Positions 24,638 through 33,197 of a stretch of DNA of 64,000 bases are shown in pieces. The translations under genes and the position numbers were made by a program. The first letter of the stretch is position 1. Each line of letters begins with the position of its first letter. The notes below the pieces were generated by a model. The model worked only from the letters and a program-made list of their open reading frames with translations, was not told the DNA's origin and made no database searches. The stretch comes from Microbacterium sp. 18062 (GTDB taxonomy: Bacteria > Actinomycetota > Actinomycetes > Actinomycetales > Microbacteriaceae): NCBI RefSeq assembly GCF_902706225.1, contig NZ_CACSKB010000002.1:62001-126000 (forward strand). Direction: 5' to 3'.

Positions 24638-25066
24638 TCAGCGTGCGGGGAGGTTCTTGATCATGTTCGTGATGCGGACGGTCGAGCAACGACGGCCCTG
24701 GTCGTCCGACAGGACGATCTCGTGCACCGTCATGCTGCGTCCGAGGTGGATCGGGGTGCACACGCCGGTGACGAGTCCCGACGTGGCCGATCGGGTGTGC
24801 GTAGCGTTGATGTCGACGCCGACGGCGAGCCGGCCGGGCCCGGCGTAGAGGTTCGCCGACATCGACCCGAGCGACTCGCCGAGCACCACGTACCCGCCGC
24901 CGTGGAAGAGACCGACCGGCTGCGTGTTGCCCTCGACCGGCATCGTCGCGACGGCCCGCTCGATCGTGAGCTCCACCCACCGGAATCCCATCTTGTCGGC
25001 CAGTGCGCCGTTCCCGCGCTGCATCGCCCAGGCGATCCCGTCGAGGGGAGGGGTCGTGTCGGTCAT
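24638..25066 (-). CDS. PaaI-type hotdog-fold thioesterase
   Basis: The 142-residue protein has the single hotdog-fold pattern of PaaI/YdiI acyl-CoA thioesterases: GFRWVELTIERAVATMPVEGNTQP, then LFHGGGYVVLGESLGS with the HGG turn and catalytic acidic residue. THTRSATSGLVTG and the final strand IVLSDDQGRRCSTVRIT follow. The substrate cannot be told from sequence. The ATG at 25066 has AGGA about 9 bp upstream; in-frame ATGs further out (25087, 25102) are less likely. It is divergent from polA. Confidence 0.85.
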   Translation of the reverse strand: MTDTTPPLDGIAWAMQRGNGALADKMGFRWVELTIERAVATMPVEGNTQPVGLFHGGGYVVLGESLGSMSANLYAGPGRLAVGVDINATHTRSATSGLVTGVCTPIHLGRSMTVHEIVLSDDQGRRCSTVRITNMIKNLPAR

Positions 25067-25129
25067 CGCGGCAGGTCCTCGCTTCATCGCCTGGGTTTTC
25101 ATGTCCGCGGGGCTGATTAGGCTGACAGG

Positions 25130-27769
25130 GTGACGGACTCCGCAAAGCCTACCCTCCTGGTCGTCGACGGCCATTCGCTCGCCTTCCGCGCCTTCTACGC
25201 GCTCCCGGTCGACAACTTCACGACCAAGGACGGCCAGCACACCAACGGCATCTACGGGTTCCTGTCGATGTTCGTGAACCTGCTGAAGGCCGAGCGCCCG
25301 ACGCACGTGGCCGTCGCGTTCGACACCTCGAGGGTGTCCTTCCGAACCCGTGAGTACCCGGAGTACAAGGCGACGCGCAGCGAGACCCCGCCCGAGTTCT
25401 CCGGCCAGATCCCGCTCCTCCAGGACTGCCTGCGCGCGATGCGGATCGCCGTGCTCACGAAGGAGGACATCGAGGCCGACGACATCCTCGCGACCCTCGC
25501 CGCGCAGGGTGTCGAGTCGGGCTTCGACGTGCTGGTCTGCTCGGGCGACCGCGACTCCATCCAGCTCGTGACCGACGAGGTCACCCTGCTGTACCCGAGT
25601 GTTCAGGGCGTCTCGCAGCTCAAGCGCTACACCCCGGAGTCCGTGCAGGAGCGCTACGGCGTGCCCCCGGCGCAGTACCCCGAGATCGCCGCGCTCGTGG
25701 GCGAGACGAGCGACAACCTCCCCGGGGTGCCGAAGGTGGGGGAGAAGACCGCGGTCAAATGGCTGACCCAGTACGGCTCCCTCGACGAGCTGCTGGCGCG
25801 CGCCGACGAGATAAAGGGCGTCGTCGGAGGCAACCTGCGCGACCACATCGACGACGTTCGGCGCAACCGGGCGCTGAACCGTCTACTGCGCGACGTCGAG
25901 CTTCCGGTGACGCCCGCCGATCTCATTCGGCAGCCGATCGACACCCAGGCGGTCCGCGACATCTTCGCGCGGCTCGAGTTCCGCACCCTCCTGCCACGCG
26001 TGTTCGAGGCGACGGGAACGGATGCCTCCGAGGGCACGAGCGTCGACCTGCCCACGACCACGGCCCCGACGCCGGTCGAGGCAGACCCTGCTGCCCTCGC
26101 CGCCTGGGTGGCCGATGCCGAGGGCGATCTGGCTCTCACCCTCACGATCGAGAGCGGCCTCCCCGGACGGGTCGGAATCGCGTCTCGCACCGCGGCGGTC
26201 GAGGCGTCCTGGTCCGAGGCCGCTGCGGCCGCGCTCACCCCCTGGCTGACCTCCGACGCGCCGAAGGTGCTGCACGACGCGAAGGGGCAGCTGAAGGCGC
26301 TCCGCCGCGCGGGGGTCCGCCTCGAGGGTCTCGCGTTCGACACCTTGCTGGCAGGCTGGCTGATCCGCCCCAGCTTCCCCGACAAGACGCTCGCCGATCT
26401 GGTCGACCGGTATCTGGGGGAGAAGCTCCCCGAGGCCGATCCCGCCCAGCTGGTGCCCGAGACCGAGGGGGCGACGCCCGGCCAGCTCGCCTGGTTCACC
26501 CTTCGGGTGGGCGCGGCGCTGCGCGACGAGGTCACGGGACGCGTCGCGGAGGTGCTCTCCGACATCGAGCTGCCCACCCTGCAGGCGCTGGCCGATATGG
26601 AGCTCGCGGGGATCGCCGTCTCGCACGCGAAGCTCTCCGGGTTCTCCGCCGAGCTCGCTGAACGTGCCGACCGCATCGCGCAGGAGGCCTTCGCCGCGAT
26701 CGGACGCGAGGTCAACCTCGGCTCCCCGAAGCAGCTGCAGGAGGTCCTGTTCGAGGACCTCCTGCTTCCGAAGACGCGAAAGACGAAGACGGGCTATTCG
26801 ACGGATGCGGCGGTGCTCGCCGACCTCCAGGAGTCCAACCCGCATCCGTTCCTCGATCTGCTGCTGCAGCACCGAGAGGCGACGAAGCTGCGCCAGATCA
26901 TCGAGTCGCTCGATGCGGCAATCGGCGACGACGGGCGCATCCACACGACCTACCTGCAGACCGGATCACAGACCGGACGTCTGTCGAGCACCGACCCGAA
27001 CCTGCAGAACATCCCGATCCGCACCGAGGAGAGCCGCCGCATCCGGTCGGCGTTCGAGGTGGGCGAGGGATACGAGACGCTGCTCACCGCCGACTACTCG
27101 CAGATCGAGATGCGGATCATGGCGCATCTGTCCGAGGATCCGGGTCTGGTCGAGGCATTCAGATCGGGGGAGGACCTCCATCGGTTCGTCGGCGCGCGGG
27201 TCTTCGGCGTCGAGCCCGACGACGTCACGCCCGCGATGCGCACCAAGGTCAAGGCGATGTCGTACGGCCTGGTCTACGGGCTGTCCGCCTTCGGGCTCTC
27301 GAAGCAGCTGCGCATCGACCAGTCCGAGGCGAAGCAGCTGATGGGCGAGTACTTCGCCCGCTTCGGCGCGGTCCGCGACTACCTGCGCTCCTCGGTGGAG
27401 CAGGCGCGGATCGACGGGTTCACCGAGACGATCTTCGGACGTCGCCGTCCCTTCCCCGACCTCGCGAGCCCGAACCGGGTGCTGCGCGAGAACGCCGAGC
27501 GCGCCGCGCTCAACGCGCCGATCCAGGGAAGCGCCGCCGACATCATGAAGATCGCGCTGTTCCGCATCCACGAGCAGTTCCGCGCGCAGGAGCTCGCCTC
27601 GCGCGTACTGCTGCAGATCCACGACGAGCTCGTCGTCGAGGTGGCGCCGGGGGAGTGGGATGCGGCGGAACGCATCGTGCGCGAGCGGATGGGCGACGCG
27701 GCGGAGCTCACCGTGCCGCTCGACGTGCAGATCGGTCACGGCGACGAGTGGAACGCGGCCGGTCACTGA
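25130..27769 (+). CDS. polA: DNA polymerase I
   Basis: Pol I fills gaps and removes RNA primers. The 879-residue protein has a 5' nuclease domain (about 1-290), a 3'-5' exonuclease-like domain (about 310-480) and the polymerase domain. Polymerase motif A (DYSQIEMR) is near 654, motif B (KVKAMSYGLVYG) near 706 and motif C (HDELV) near 831. The exonuclease domain lacks its metal ligands: the DTE motif reads TIE and the second Asp is replaced, so proofreading is probably absent. TAGGCT (25118-25123) lies 6 bp before the GTG, indicating a leaderless mRNA. Confidence 0.96.
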   Translation: MTDSAKPTLLVVDGHSLAFRAFYALPVDNFTTKDGQHTNGIYGFLSMFVNLLKAERPTHVAVAFDTSRVSFRTREYPEYKATRSETPPEFSGQIPLLQDCLRAMRIAVLTKEDIEADDILATLAAQGVESGFDVLVCSGDRDSIQLVTDEVTLLYPSVQGVSQLKRYTPESVQERYGVPPAQYPEIAALVGETSDNLPGVPKVGEKTAVKWLTQYGSLDELLARADEIKGVVGGNLRDHIDDVRRNRALNRLLRDVELPVTPADLIRQPIDTQAVRDIFARLEFRTLLPRVFEATGTDASEGTSVDLPTTTAPTPVEADPAALAAWVADAEGDLALTLTIESGLPGRVGIASRTAAVEASWSEAAAAALTPWLTSDAPKVLHDAKGQLKALRRAGVRLEGLAFDTLLAGWLIRPSFPDKTLADLVDRYLGEKLPEADPAQLVPETEGATPGQLAWFTLRVGAALRDEVTGRVAEVLSDIELPTLQALADMELAGIAVSHAKLSGFSAELAERADRIAQEAFAAIGREVNLGSPKQLQEVLFEDLLLPKTRKTKTGYSTDAAVLADLQESNPHPFLDLLLQHREATKLRQIIESLDAAIGDDGRIHTTYLQTGSQTGRLSSTDPNLQNIPIRTEESRRIRSAFEVGEGYETLLTADYSQIEMRIMAHLSEDPGLVEAFRSGEDLHRFVGARVFGVEPDDVTPAMRTKVKAMSYGLVYGLSAFGLSKQLRIDQSEAKQLMGEYFARFGAVRDYLRSSVEQARIDGFTETIFGRRRPFPDLASPNRVLRENAERAALNAPIQGSAADIMKIALFRIHEQFRAQELASRVLLQIHDELVVEVAPGEWDAAERIVRERMGDAAELTVPLDVQIGHGDEWNAAGH

Positions 27770-27777
27770 TGCGCGAG

Positions 27778-27854
27778 CCCCTGGATGGGACGTCCGCATC
27801 GTCCGGGATGGTCAGCGGTGCGGGCCGCTGAGTCGGGTTGGTGGCGTCCAGGGG
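27778..27854. terminator. Nested inverted repeats between polA and the DUF885 gene
   Basis: CCCCTGGA (27778-27785) pairs with TCCAGGGG (27847-27854), and inside them CAGCGG (27813-27818) pairs with CCGCTG (27825-27830). Together they could form a branched hairpin 9 bp after the polA stop. The outer repeat abuts the promoter of the next gene (TAGGCT at 27861). The role, terminator or regulator, is inferred only. Confidence 0.35.
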
Positions 27855-27873
27855 CGTGCGTAGGCTCGAACGC

Positions 27874-29571
27874 ATGACACATGCCGAACGCACGCCCACC
27901 CCGATCGACGAGATCGCGGACGACTGGGTCGACACCGTGTCCGAGCTCGCCCCCACGTTGGCGACGTACATCGGCCGATTCGAGCACAACTCCCGCTTCG
28001 GCGACTACTCGCCGGAGGGGTCCGAGCGCTACGCGGAGGCGGCGCGCACGGCGCTCGGCCGGCTGGAGGGGGCGATCCCCGTCGACGTCGTCGACGAGGT
28101 GACGAAGGCGGATCTCGCCCGCGAGCTGCGGCTCGACCTCGAGCTGCACGAGGCGGATGCCTCGCTGCGCGATCTGAATGTCATCGCCTCGCCGGCCCAG
28201 GACATCCGCTCGGTGTTCGATCTGATGCCCGCCGACTCCGTCGAGGACTGGTCGGTTATCGCCGCCCGTCTGGGAGCGGTGCCCGCCGCCATCGGCGGGT
28301 ACATCGAGACGCTCCGCGCAGGTGTCGACAAGGGTGTGACCCCCGCGCGGCGCCAGGTGGTCGAGGTCGTCTCGCAGATCGACCGGTACACGTCCGAGAA
28401 CGGCTTCTTCGCGACGTTCGCGGCGGAGGCGACGCCTGCCGAGGGACAGCTGCCCGCGTCGCTCGCCCGCGAGCTCGCTGACCAGTCGGGGGCGGCGCGC
28501 GTCGCCTACGATGAGCTCGCCCGCTTCCTCACGGCGGAGCTCGCCCCCGTCGCGACCGAGGCCGACGCGGTCGGCCGCGAGCTCTACGCCCTGCATTCGC
28601 GACGGTTCCTCGGGGCCACCATCGACCTCGACGAGACGTATGAGTGGGGCGTCGAGGAGTTGGCGCGGATGGTGGCCGAGCAGGAGTCCATCGCGAACGA
28701 GATCCTCCCCGGCGCCGGAGTCGAAGAGGCCGTCGCGTTCCTCGAAGCGGACGACACGCGCAAGCTCCACGGCGCCGAGGCCCTGCAGGAGTGGATGCAG
28801 GTCACGAGCGACCGTGCCGTCGCCGAGCTCGGCCGCACCCACTTCGACATCCCCGAGCCGATCCGCCGTCTCGAGTGCATGATCGCGCCCACCCAGGAGG
28901 GGGGCATCTACTACACGGGCCCGACCGACGACTTCTCCCGTCCAGGCCGCATGTGGTGGTCGGTGCCCGAGGGCGTGGACTCCTTCGACACGTGGCGCGA
29001 ACTGACGACCGTCTACCACGAGGGCGTGCCCGGCCACCATCTGCAGATCGCGCAGGCCGTGTACAACCGGGCCCAGCTCAACTCCTGGCGACGCCTGCTC
29101 GCCGGGACGTCGGGCCACGCTGAGGGATGGGCGTTGTACGCCGAGCGGCTGATGGAGCAGCTCGGCTACCTCGACGACCCGGCCGACCGGCTGGGCATGC
29201 TCGACGGCCAGCGGATGCGAGCCGCTCGCGTCGTGCTCGACATCGGCGTCCACCTGCAGAAGCCCCGGCTCGGCGCCTCGTCCGCGCTCGGTGCGAGCGG
29301 CGAGGTGCCGTGGGACCATGACTACGCGCTGGCGTTCATGCGACGCAACGTCAACATGCCCGACGCGTTCATCCAGTTCGAGGTCAACCGCTACCTCGGC
29401 TGGCCGGGACAGGCGCCGTCGTACAAGGTGGGGCAGCGCATCTGGGAGCAGATCCGCGAGGACGACAGAGCGGTCCAGGGGAGCGACTTCTCGATCAAGG
29501 ACTTCCACAAGCGCGCTCTCGGCATCGGCGGGGTCGGGCTCGACACCCTCCGTGCCTCACTGCGGCCCTGA
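27874..29571 (+). CDS. DUF885 family protein, metallopeptidase-like
   Basis: The 565-residue protein matches the DUF885 family. It is mainly helical and has a gluzincin-type motif YHEGVPGHHLQ near residues 381-391, followed about 30 residues later by GHAEGWALYAERL, which supplies the third zinc-binding Glu. No signal peptide is visible, so it is probably cytoplasmic. The family is assumed to hydrolyse peptides or amides; the substrate is unknown. TAGGCT (27861-27866) lies 7 bp before the ATG, making a leaderless start likely and ruling out a GTG at 27838. Confidence 0.88.
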   Translation: MTHAERTPTPIDEIADDWVDTVSELAPTLATYIGRFEHNSRFGDYSPEGSERYAEAARTALGRLEGAIPVDVVDEVTKADLARELRLDLELHEADASLRDLNVIASPAQDIRSVFDLMPADSVEDWSVIAARLGAVPAAIGGYIETLRAGVDKGVTPARRQVVEVVSQIDRYTSENGFFATFAAEATPAEGQLPASLARELADQSGAARVAYDELARFLTAELAPVATEADAVGRELYALHSRRFLGATIDLDETYEWGVEELARMVAEQESIANEILPGAGVEEAVAFLEADDTRKLHGAEALQEWMQVTSDRAVAELGRTHFDIPEPIRRLECMIAPTQEGGIYYTGPTDDFSRPGRMWWSVPEGVDSFDTWRELTTVYHEGVPGHHLQIAQAVYNRAQLNSWRRLLAGTSGHAEGWALYAERLMEQLGYLDDPADRLGMLDGQRMRAARVVLDIGVHLQKPRLGASSALGASGEVPWDHDYALAFMRRNVNMPDAFIQFEVNRYLGWPGQAPSYKVGQRIWEQIREDDRAVQGSDFSIKDFHKRALGIGGVGLDTLRASLRP

Positions 29572-29577
29572 TGCCCG

Positions 29578-29623
29578 CCTCGTCGGTCCCCGAGCGAGGA
29601 GCGCCGCGACGAGACGAAGGGTC
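29578..29623. repeat. REP-like palindrome, copy 2
   Basis: CCTCGTCGGTCCCCGAGCGAG is followed by GAGCGCCGCGACGAGACGAAGG. CTCGTCG-type and CGACGAG halves face each other. It matches copy 1 at 7615-7675 in the GAGCGAGGAGCG(C/A)(C/A)GCGACGAGACGAAGGG core. It occupies the space just after the DUF885 stop. Confidence 0.7.
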
Positions 29624-29702
29624 GCGGCGCTGGCGTCGCCCGACCGGGAATACTGCGCCGCGCCTTCCAGTTCCATTCACCTGAATCGAAAGTGAGGCGG
29701 AC

Positions 29703-30740
29703 GTGAGCGCTGCGGTGGAATTCGGGCTCGATACATTCGGGGATGTCACGGCGGATGCTGACGCCGAGCTGCTGAGCGACGCCCAGACCATCCGGAACGT
29801 CGTCGATCAGGCGGTGCTCGCGGACGAGGTGGGCCTCGCGTTCTTCGGCGTAGGGGAGCATCACCGCCGCGAGTTCGCGGTGTCGAGCCCGGAGATCGTG
29901 CTCGCTGCCGCCGCGGCCAGGACGAGCCGCATCCATCTCGGAACTGCCGTCACGGTGCTCTCCTCCGACGACCCGGTGCGCGTGTACGAGCGCTTCGCCA
30001 CGCTGGACGCGGTCTCGAACGGACGCGCCGAGGTCATCCTCGGCCGCGGCTCGTTCACCGAGTCGTTCCCGCTGTTCGGTTTCGAGCTCAAGGACTACGA
30101 GGTGCTGTTCGAGGAGCGGCTCGATCTGTTCAGCCGGTTGATGGCCGAGAAGCCCGTGACGTGGTCGGGCACGACCCGAGCCTCGCTCAGCAATGCCGAC
30201 GTCTTCCCGAAGACGCAGCAGGGGCTCCGCGCCTGGGTCGGCGTGGGCGGCTCGCCCGAGTCCGTGGTGCGCACCGCTCGGTACGGATACGGCTTGATGC
30301 TTGCCATCATCGGGGGACCCGCGTCGGGTTTCCGTCCCTATGTGGACCTCTTCGAGCGTTCGCTGGATGCCGCGGGGCACGAGCGGCGGCCGGTCGGCGT
30401 GCACTCGCCCGGCCACATCGCGGACACGGATCAGCAGGCCTGGGACGAGGCGTATCCCGCCGTCGAGATCAACCGGAACGTGATCGGTCGCGAGCGGGGC
30501 TGGCCGCCCTACAGCCGCCTGCAGTTCCAGCACGACGTGGGACCCGGCGGCGCGATGTACGCGGGTTCGCCAGAGACCGTCGCACGCAAGATCGCGGACA
30601 CCGTACGGATGCTGCGCCTCGACCGCTTCGACCTCAAGTTCTCGAACGGCCCGCTTTCGCACGAGCGGATGCTGCACTCCATCGAGCTCTACGGTACGAA
30701 GGTCGTGCCGCTCGTGCGCGACATGCTCGCGTCCGACTGA
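29703..30740 (+). CDS. LLM-class flavin-dependent oxidoreductase
   Basis: The 345-residue protein has the luciferase-like TIM-barrel pattern: FGLDTFGDV at the first strand, LAFFGVGEHHR, RIHLGTAVTVLSSDDPVRVYE, NGRAEVILGRGSF and WVGVGGSPESV. Such enzymes use FMNH2 or F420 and O2; cofactor and substrate cannot be deduced here. GAGG precedes the GTG start by a few bases. An inverted repeat ATTCA-CC-TGAAT at 29675-29686, just upstream, could be an operator. Confidence 0.85.
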   Translation: MSAAVEFGLDTFGDVTADADAELLSDAQTIRNVVDQAVLADEVGLAFFGVGEHHRREFAVSSPEIVLAAAAARTSRIHLGTAVTVLSSDDPVRVYERFATLDAVSNGRAEVILGRGSFTESFPLFGFELKDYEVLFEERLDLFSRLMAEKPVTWSGTTRASLSNADVFPKTQQGLRAWVGVGGSPESVVRTARYGYGLMLAIIGGPASGFRPYVDLFERSLDAAGHERRPVGVHSPGHIADTDQQAWDEAYPAVEINRNVIGRERGWPPYSRLQFQHDVGPGGAMYAGSPETVARKIADTVRMLRLDRFDLKFSNGPLSHERMLHSIELYGTKVVPLVRDMLASD

Positions 30741-30781
30741 CCGCGGCGACGCATCCGGCGCGGCGGTCATAGGCTGGGGAG

Positions 30782-31549
30782 ATGCCCGCATCCTCCATCC
30801 GATACGTCGCGATCGGTGACTCCTTCACCGAGGGCGTCGGCGACGAGCTGCCCGACGGCACGGTTCGCGGCTGGGCCGATCTCGTCGCTCAGGGGTGGGC
30901 GGATGCGGCCGGGCAACCGATCGAGTATGCCAACCTCGCCGTCCGCGGAAAGCTCATCTGGCCGATCGTGGAGCAACAGCTCGAACCTGCGCTGGCGCTG
31001 CGCCCCACGCACCTCTCGTTCAACGGCGGCGGCAACGACATGCTGCGTCCGCGTACGACGATCGTGCACGTCGCCGATGCCTTCTCTCGAGTGCTGCGGC
31101 GCTGCGACGAGGAGGGCGTCCGGCTGATCCTGCTGTCGGGCGCGAATCCGTCCGCGCACCTGCCGATGAGCCGGCTCATCCAGCGCCGCGGCGACGAACT
31201 GTCCGCGGCCGTGGTCGGGCGCGTCGAGGCGCGCGACGATGTGGTGCGAGCCCTCAACTGGCCCGATGCCGAGCTGTCCCGGGCGCCCTATTGGTCCGAG
31301 GACCGTCTTCACATGAACGAGCGGGGGCACCATCGGGTCGCGGCGCGCGTGCTGACCGCTCTGGGGCACACTCCGCCGGGGGAGTGGTGGTCGCTGCCGG
31401 AGAGGGACGTCACCACGCGTCTACGGGGCGTCGCCTATTACCGGACGCACGTCGGTCCGTGGGTGCGACGCCGGCTCACCGGAACGTCGTCGGGCGACGG
31501 ACGTCTCCCGAAGTTCGGGGATTGGGTGGCAGTCGCACCCACGGCGTGA
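30782..31549 (+). CDS. SGNH/GDSL-family hydrolase
   Basis: The 255-residue protein shows block I AIGDSFTEG with nucleophile Ser14, block III NGGGNDML near residues 80-87, and block V DRLHMNERGH near 174-183 with the catalytic Asp and His. No signal peptide is present, so it is a cytoplasmic esterase or lipase-like enzyme of unknown substrate. TAGGCT (30770-30775) lies 6 bp before the ATG, consistent with a leaderless mRNA. Confidence 0.87.
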   Translation: MPASSIRYVAIGDSFTEGVGDELPDGTVRGWADLVAQGWADAAGQPIEYANLAVRGKLIWPIVEQQLEPALALRPTHLSFNGGGNDMLRPRTTIVHVADAFSRVLRRCDEEGVRLILLSGANPSAHLPMSRLIQRRGDELSAAVVGRVEARDDVVRALNWPDAELSRAPYWSEDRLHMNERGHHRVAARVLTALGHTPPGEWWSLPERDVTTRLRGVAYYRTHVGPWVRRRLTGTSSGDGRLPKFGDWVAVAPTA

Positions 31550-31662
31550 GCGCGGCGGGGTCCGTGATCCACGGCCGTGTGCCGGGTGTCAACCCCCTCG
31601 GGATGCGGTCGCGGGTCGGGCAGGCTGTCGGGACACCGTCCACCAACTGCCGGGAGACCATT

Positions 31663-31917
31663 GTGAGCATCGGCGCGGGCATCGCCCTCTTCGTCATCGG
31701 CGCCATCCTCGCCTTCGCCCTCGACATCCAGCTCGACTGGGTGAACCTCGACATGGTCGGCTACATCCTGATGGGAGCGGGTTTTCTCATCTTCCTGCTC
31801 GGGATCGTCCTGCTGATCCGCCGTCGCCAGACCGACACTGTCACGCGGACGGCCGTCGACCCCGCCGCGGGCGAGCAGGTCACCCGCCGCACGACACGGT
31901 CCGACGACGCCGTCTGA
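31663..31917 (+). CDS. DUF6458-type small membrane protein
   Basis: The 84-residue protein begins SIGAGIALFVIGAILAFAL, has a short loop (DIQLDWVNLDMVG), a second helix (YILMGAGFLIFLLGIVLLI) and a basic/acidic cytoplasmic tail. This is the two-helix layout of an actinobacterial family now called DUF6458. Function is unknown. GGGAG 7 bp upstream supports the GTG at 31663. A 455-bp stretch rich in repeats follows. Confidence 0.75.
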   Translation: MSIGAGIALFVIGAILAFALDIQLDWVNLDMVGYILMGAGFLIFLLGIVLLIRRRQTDTVTRTAVDPAAGEQVTRRTTRSDDAV

Positions 31918-31936
31918 GCCGCATCCCGCCGGACAG

Positions 31937-31970
31937 CCCGGTCGCTGAGCGAGCGCAGCGAGACGAAGCG
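31937..31970. repeat. REP-like repeat, copy 3
   Basis: CCCGGTCGCTGAGCGAGCGCAGCGAGACGAAGCG shares GAGCGAGCG(C/T)AGCGAGACGAA with copy 4 at 32277. It is directly joined to the longer element at 31981. The 455-bp gap 31918-32372 consists mostly of such repeats, and I see no supported gene in it. Confidence 0.7.
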
Positions 31971-31980
31971 TGAGGACTCT

Positions 31981-32048
31981 CGGGTCAGCGGCCGGGGTCG
32001 CTGACGACCAACGAAGGAAGCAAAATCTCCCCACTCCGGGGAGAGTTT
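31981..32048. repeat. 68-bp dispersed element A, copy 1
   Basis: The element runs from CGGGTCAGCGGCC through GGGTCGCTGACGACC, ACGAAGGA and AAATCTCCCC to CTCCGGGGAGA. It is nearly identical to 58440-58506. It contains two short palindromic parts, GTCAGCGgcc...gGTCGCTGAC and TCTCCCC...GGGGAGA. Both copies are intergenic. Nothing suggests that it codes for protein. Confidence 0.75.
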
Positions 32049-32078
32049 CGCTTCAGCTTCTCTGCGTCTCGGTGGGTG

Positions 32079-32280
32079 TTCCGTGGGGTGGGGCAAGTCC
32101 GTCCGCGGGCTCGTCCCGTCCGGAACCTGTTCACCACTCATGACGTCCGGCAGGGCTGTCCGGCCGCGACCGCGGGAATCCGGGACCTGGTCACAGCATC
32201 CGCTACGGGTGTCATGACTTATGAACGGGCCTGCTGCTCACTACGCCGGGGAGGGCGCTCCGTGGGGTGGCGAAAGCCCG
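32079..32280. repeat. Pair of direct repeats around TCCGTGGGGTGG
   Basis: TTCCGTGGGGTGGGGCAAGTCCG (32079-32101) recurs as CTCCGTGGGGTGGCGAAAGCCCG (32258-32280), about 180 bp apart. The spacer holds two related stretches, CACTCATGACGTCCGG near 32137 and TGTCATGACTTATGAAC near 32211. It looks like part of an old duplicated or inserted sequence, but I cannot assign it to a known insertion sequence. Confidence 0.45.
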
Positions 32281-32351
32281 GCCGCCGAGCGAGCGTAGCG
32301 AGACGAAACGCCCGCCCCTTCGCCTCGTCGCTTCGCGCCTCGCTCGGGGAT
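32277..32351. repeat. REP-like repeat, copy 4, as a large inverted pair
   Basis: The left half, CCGAGCGAGCGTAGCGAGACGAA, faces the right half, TTCGCCTCGTCGCTTCGCG followed by CCTCGCTCGG. The two halves are near reverse complements of each other and match copies 1 and 3. It ends about 22 bp before the stop codon of the convergent amidohydrolase gene and could help terminate transcription there. Confidence 0.7.
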
Positions 32352-32372
32352 CGGATGGTGAAGACTCTCGGG

Positions 32373-33095
32373 TCACGGCACCTGCGTGACCCTGCTGAGG
32401 CGGGCGGCCACGATGCGACCCGGCACGTCATCCGCCTCGACGAGCGGGGTGCCCGAGGCATCGTAGACCGCCGAGTGACCCGCGGTGCGGGTGAACGAGG
32501 GAGCAGTCGGCCCCGCGAAGCTCGCGATGACCACCGGCGCGCGAAGTGCGCGGCTGATGACGAACGCGCGGGACTGGCACTCGACGAGATCAGTGGCGAG
32601 ATCGACGACGCCCGCCGCATACAGGTCGACGCCCAGCAGTGCCAGCTGCGCCGTGTGCTGGCTGGCTCCCGTGTCGCGGCAGATCGCGAGGCCGATCGTC
32701 CAGCCGTCAACGGTCGTGGTCTCGGCACCCGGGCCCGGAGTGAATCGATCGCTTTCGTCTGCGTGCAGCCATGTCTTCCGGTACACGACGCGTACGCCCG
32801 CGGTGTCGAAGCGCAGCATGGCGATGTGCAGACGACCGTCTTCATCGACCGGCGCTCCGACGAGAGCGACGCTCTGCGTCTCACGACACGCGGTCAGGAT
32901 CAGCGCCAGGCGCGGGTCATCGAGCGCGACGGCCGGTGCGCCGAGTTCGTATCCGGTAAGGGATAGCTCGGGGAACACCACCAGTCGGGCGTTCGCCTCC
33001 CGGATCGCGCGCGCATGTCGCTCGGCATTGAGGTGCAGCGCGCCGGCGTCGACTTGTGGCTGTGCGGCGGCTACCGTGAACGTCTCGTCCCCCAC
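32373..33095 (-). CDS. Carbon-nitrogen hydrolase (nitrilase superfamily)
   Basis: The 240-residue protein has the superfamily triad: Glu43 in FPELSLTGYE, Lys near 106 in YRKTWLH and Cys139 in AICRDTG. The fold is complete, though slightly shorter than typical omega-amidases. It probably hydrolyses a small amide in the cytosol; the substrate is not predictable. The GTG start is preceded by CAGACT six bases upstream, close to the leaderless pattern seen elsewhere. It is divergent from the MFS gene. Confidence 0.85.
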   Translation of the reverse strand: MGDETFTVAAAQPQVDAGALHLNAERHARAIREANARLVVFPELSLTGYELGAPAVALDDPRLALILTACRETQSVALVGAPVDEDGRLHIAMLRFDTAGVRVVYRKTWLHADESDRFTPGPGAETTTVDGWTIGLAICRDTGASQHTAQLALLGVDLYAAGVVDLATDLVECQSRAFVISRALRAPVVIASFAGPTAPSFTRTAGHSAVYDASGTPLVEADDVPGRIVAARLSRVTQVP

Positions 33096-33197
33096 GACCT
33101 CAGTCTGCCCGAGTTCGAGCGCAGCAGCCAGTGATCACGCACCGTCGACGAGTGACGCGCTTGACCCCGCCCCTGCGTCATAGTTCTGACTGGACGT

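Noticed and set aside
24629-24646. Hairpin GCACGC-GTCTCA-GCGTGC after pdtaR as a terminator
   Set aside because: The stem is only 6 bp, overlaps the last codons of the convergent thioesterase gene and has no T-run. Too weak to list.
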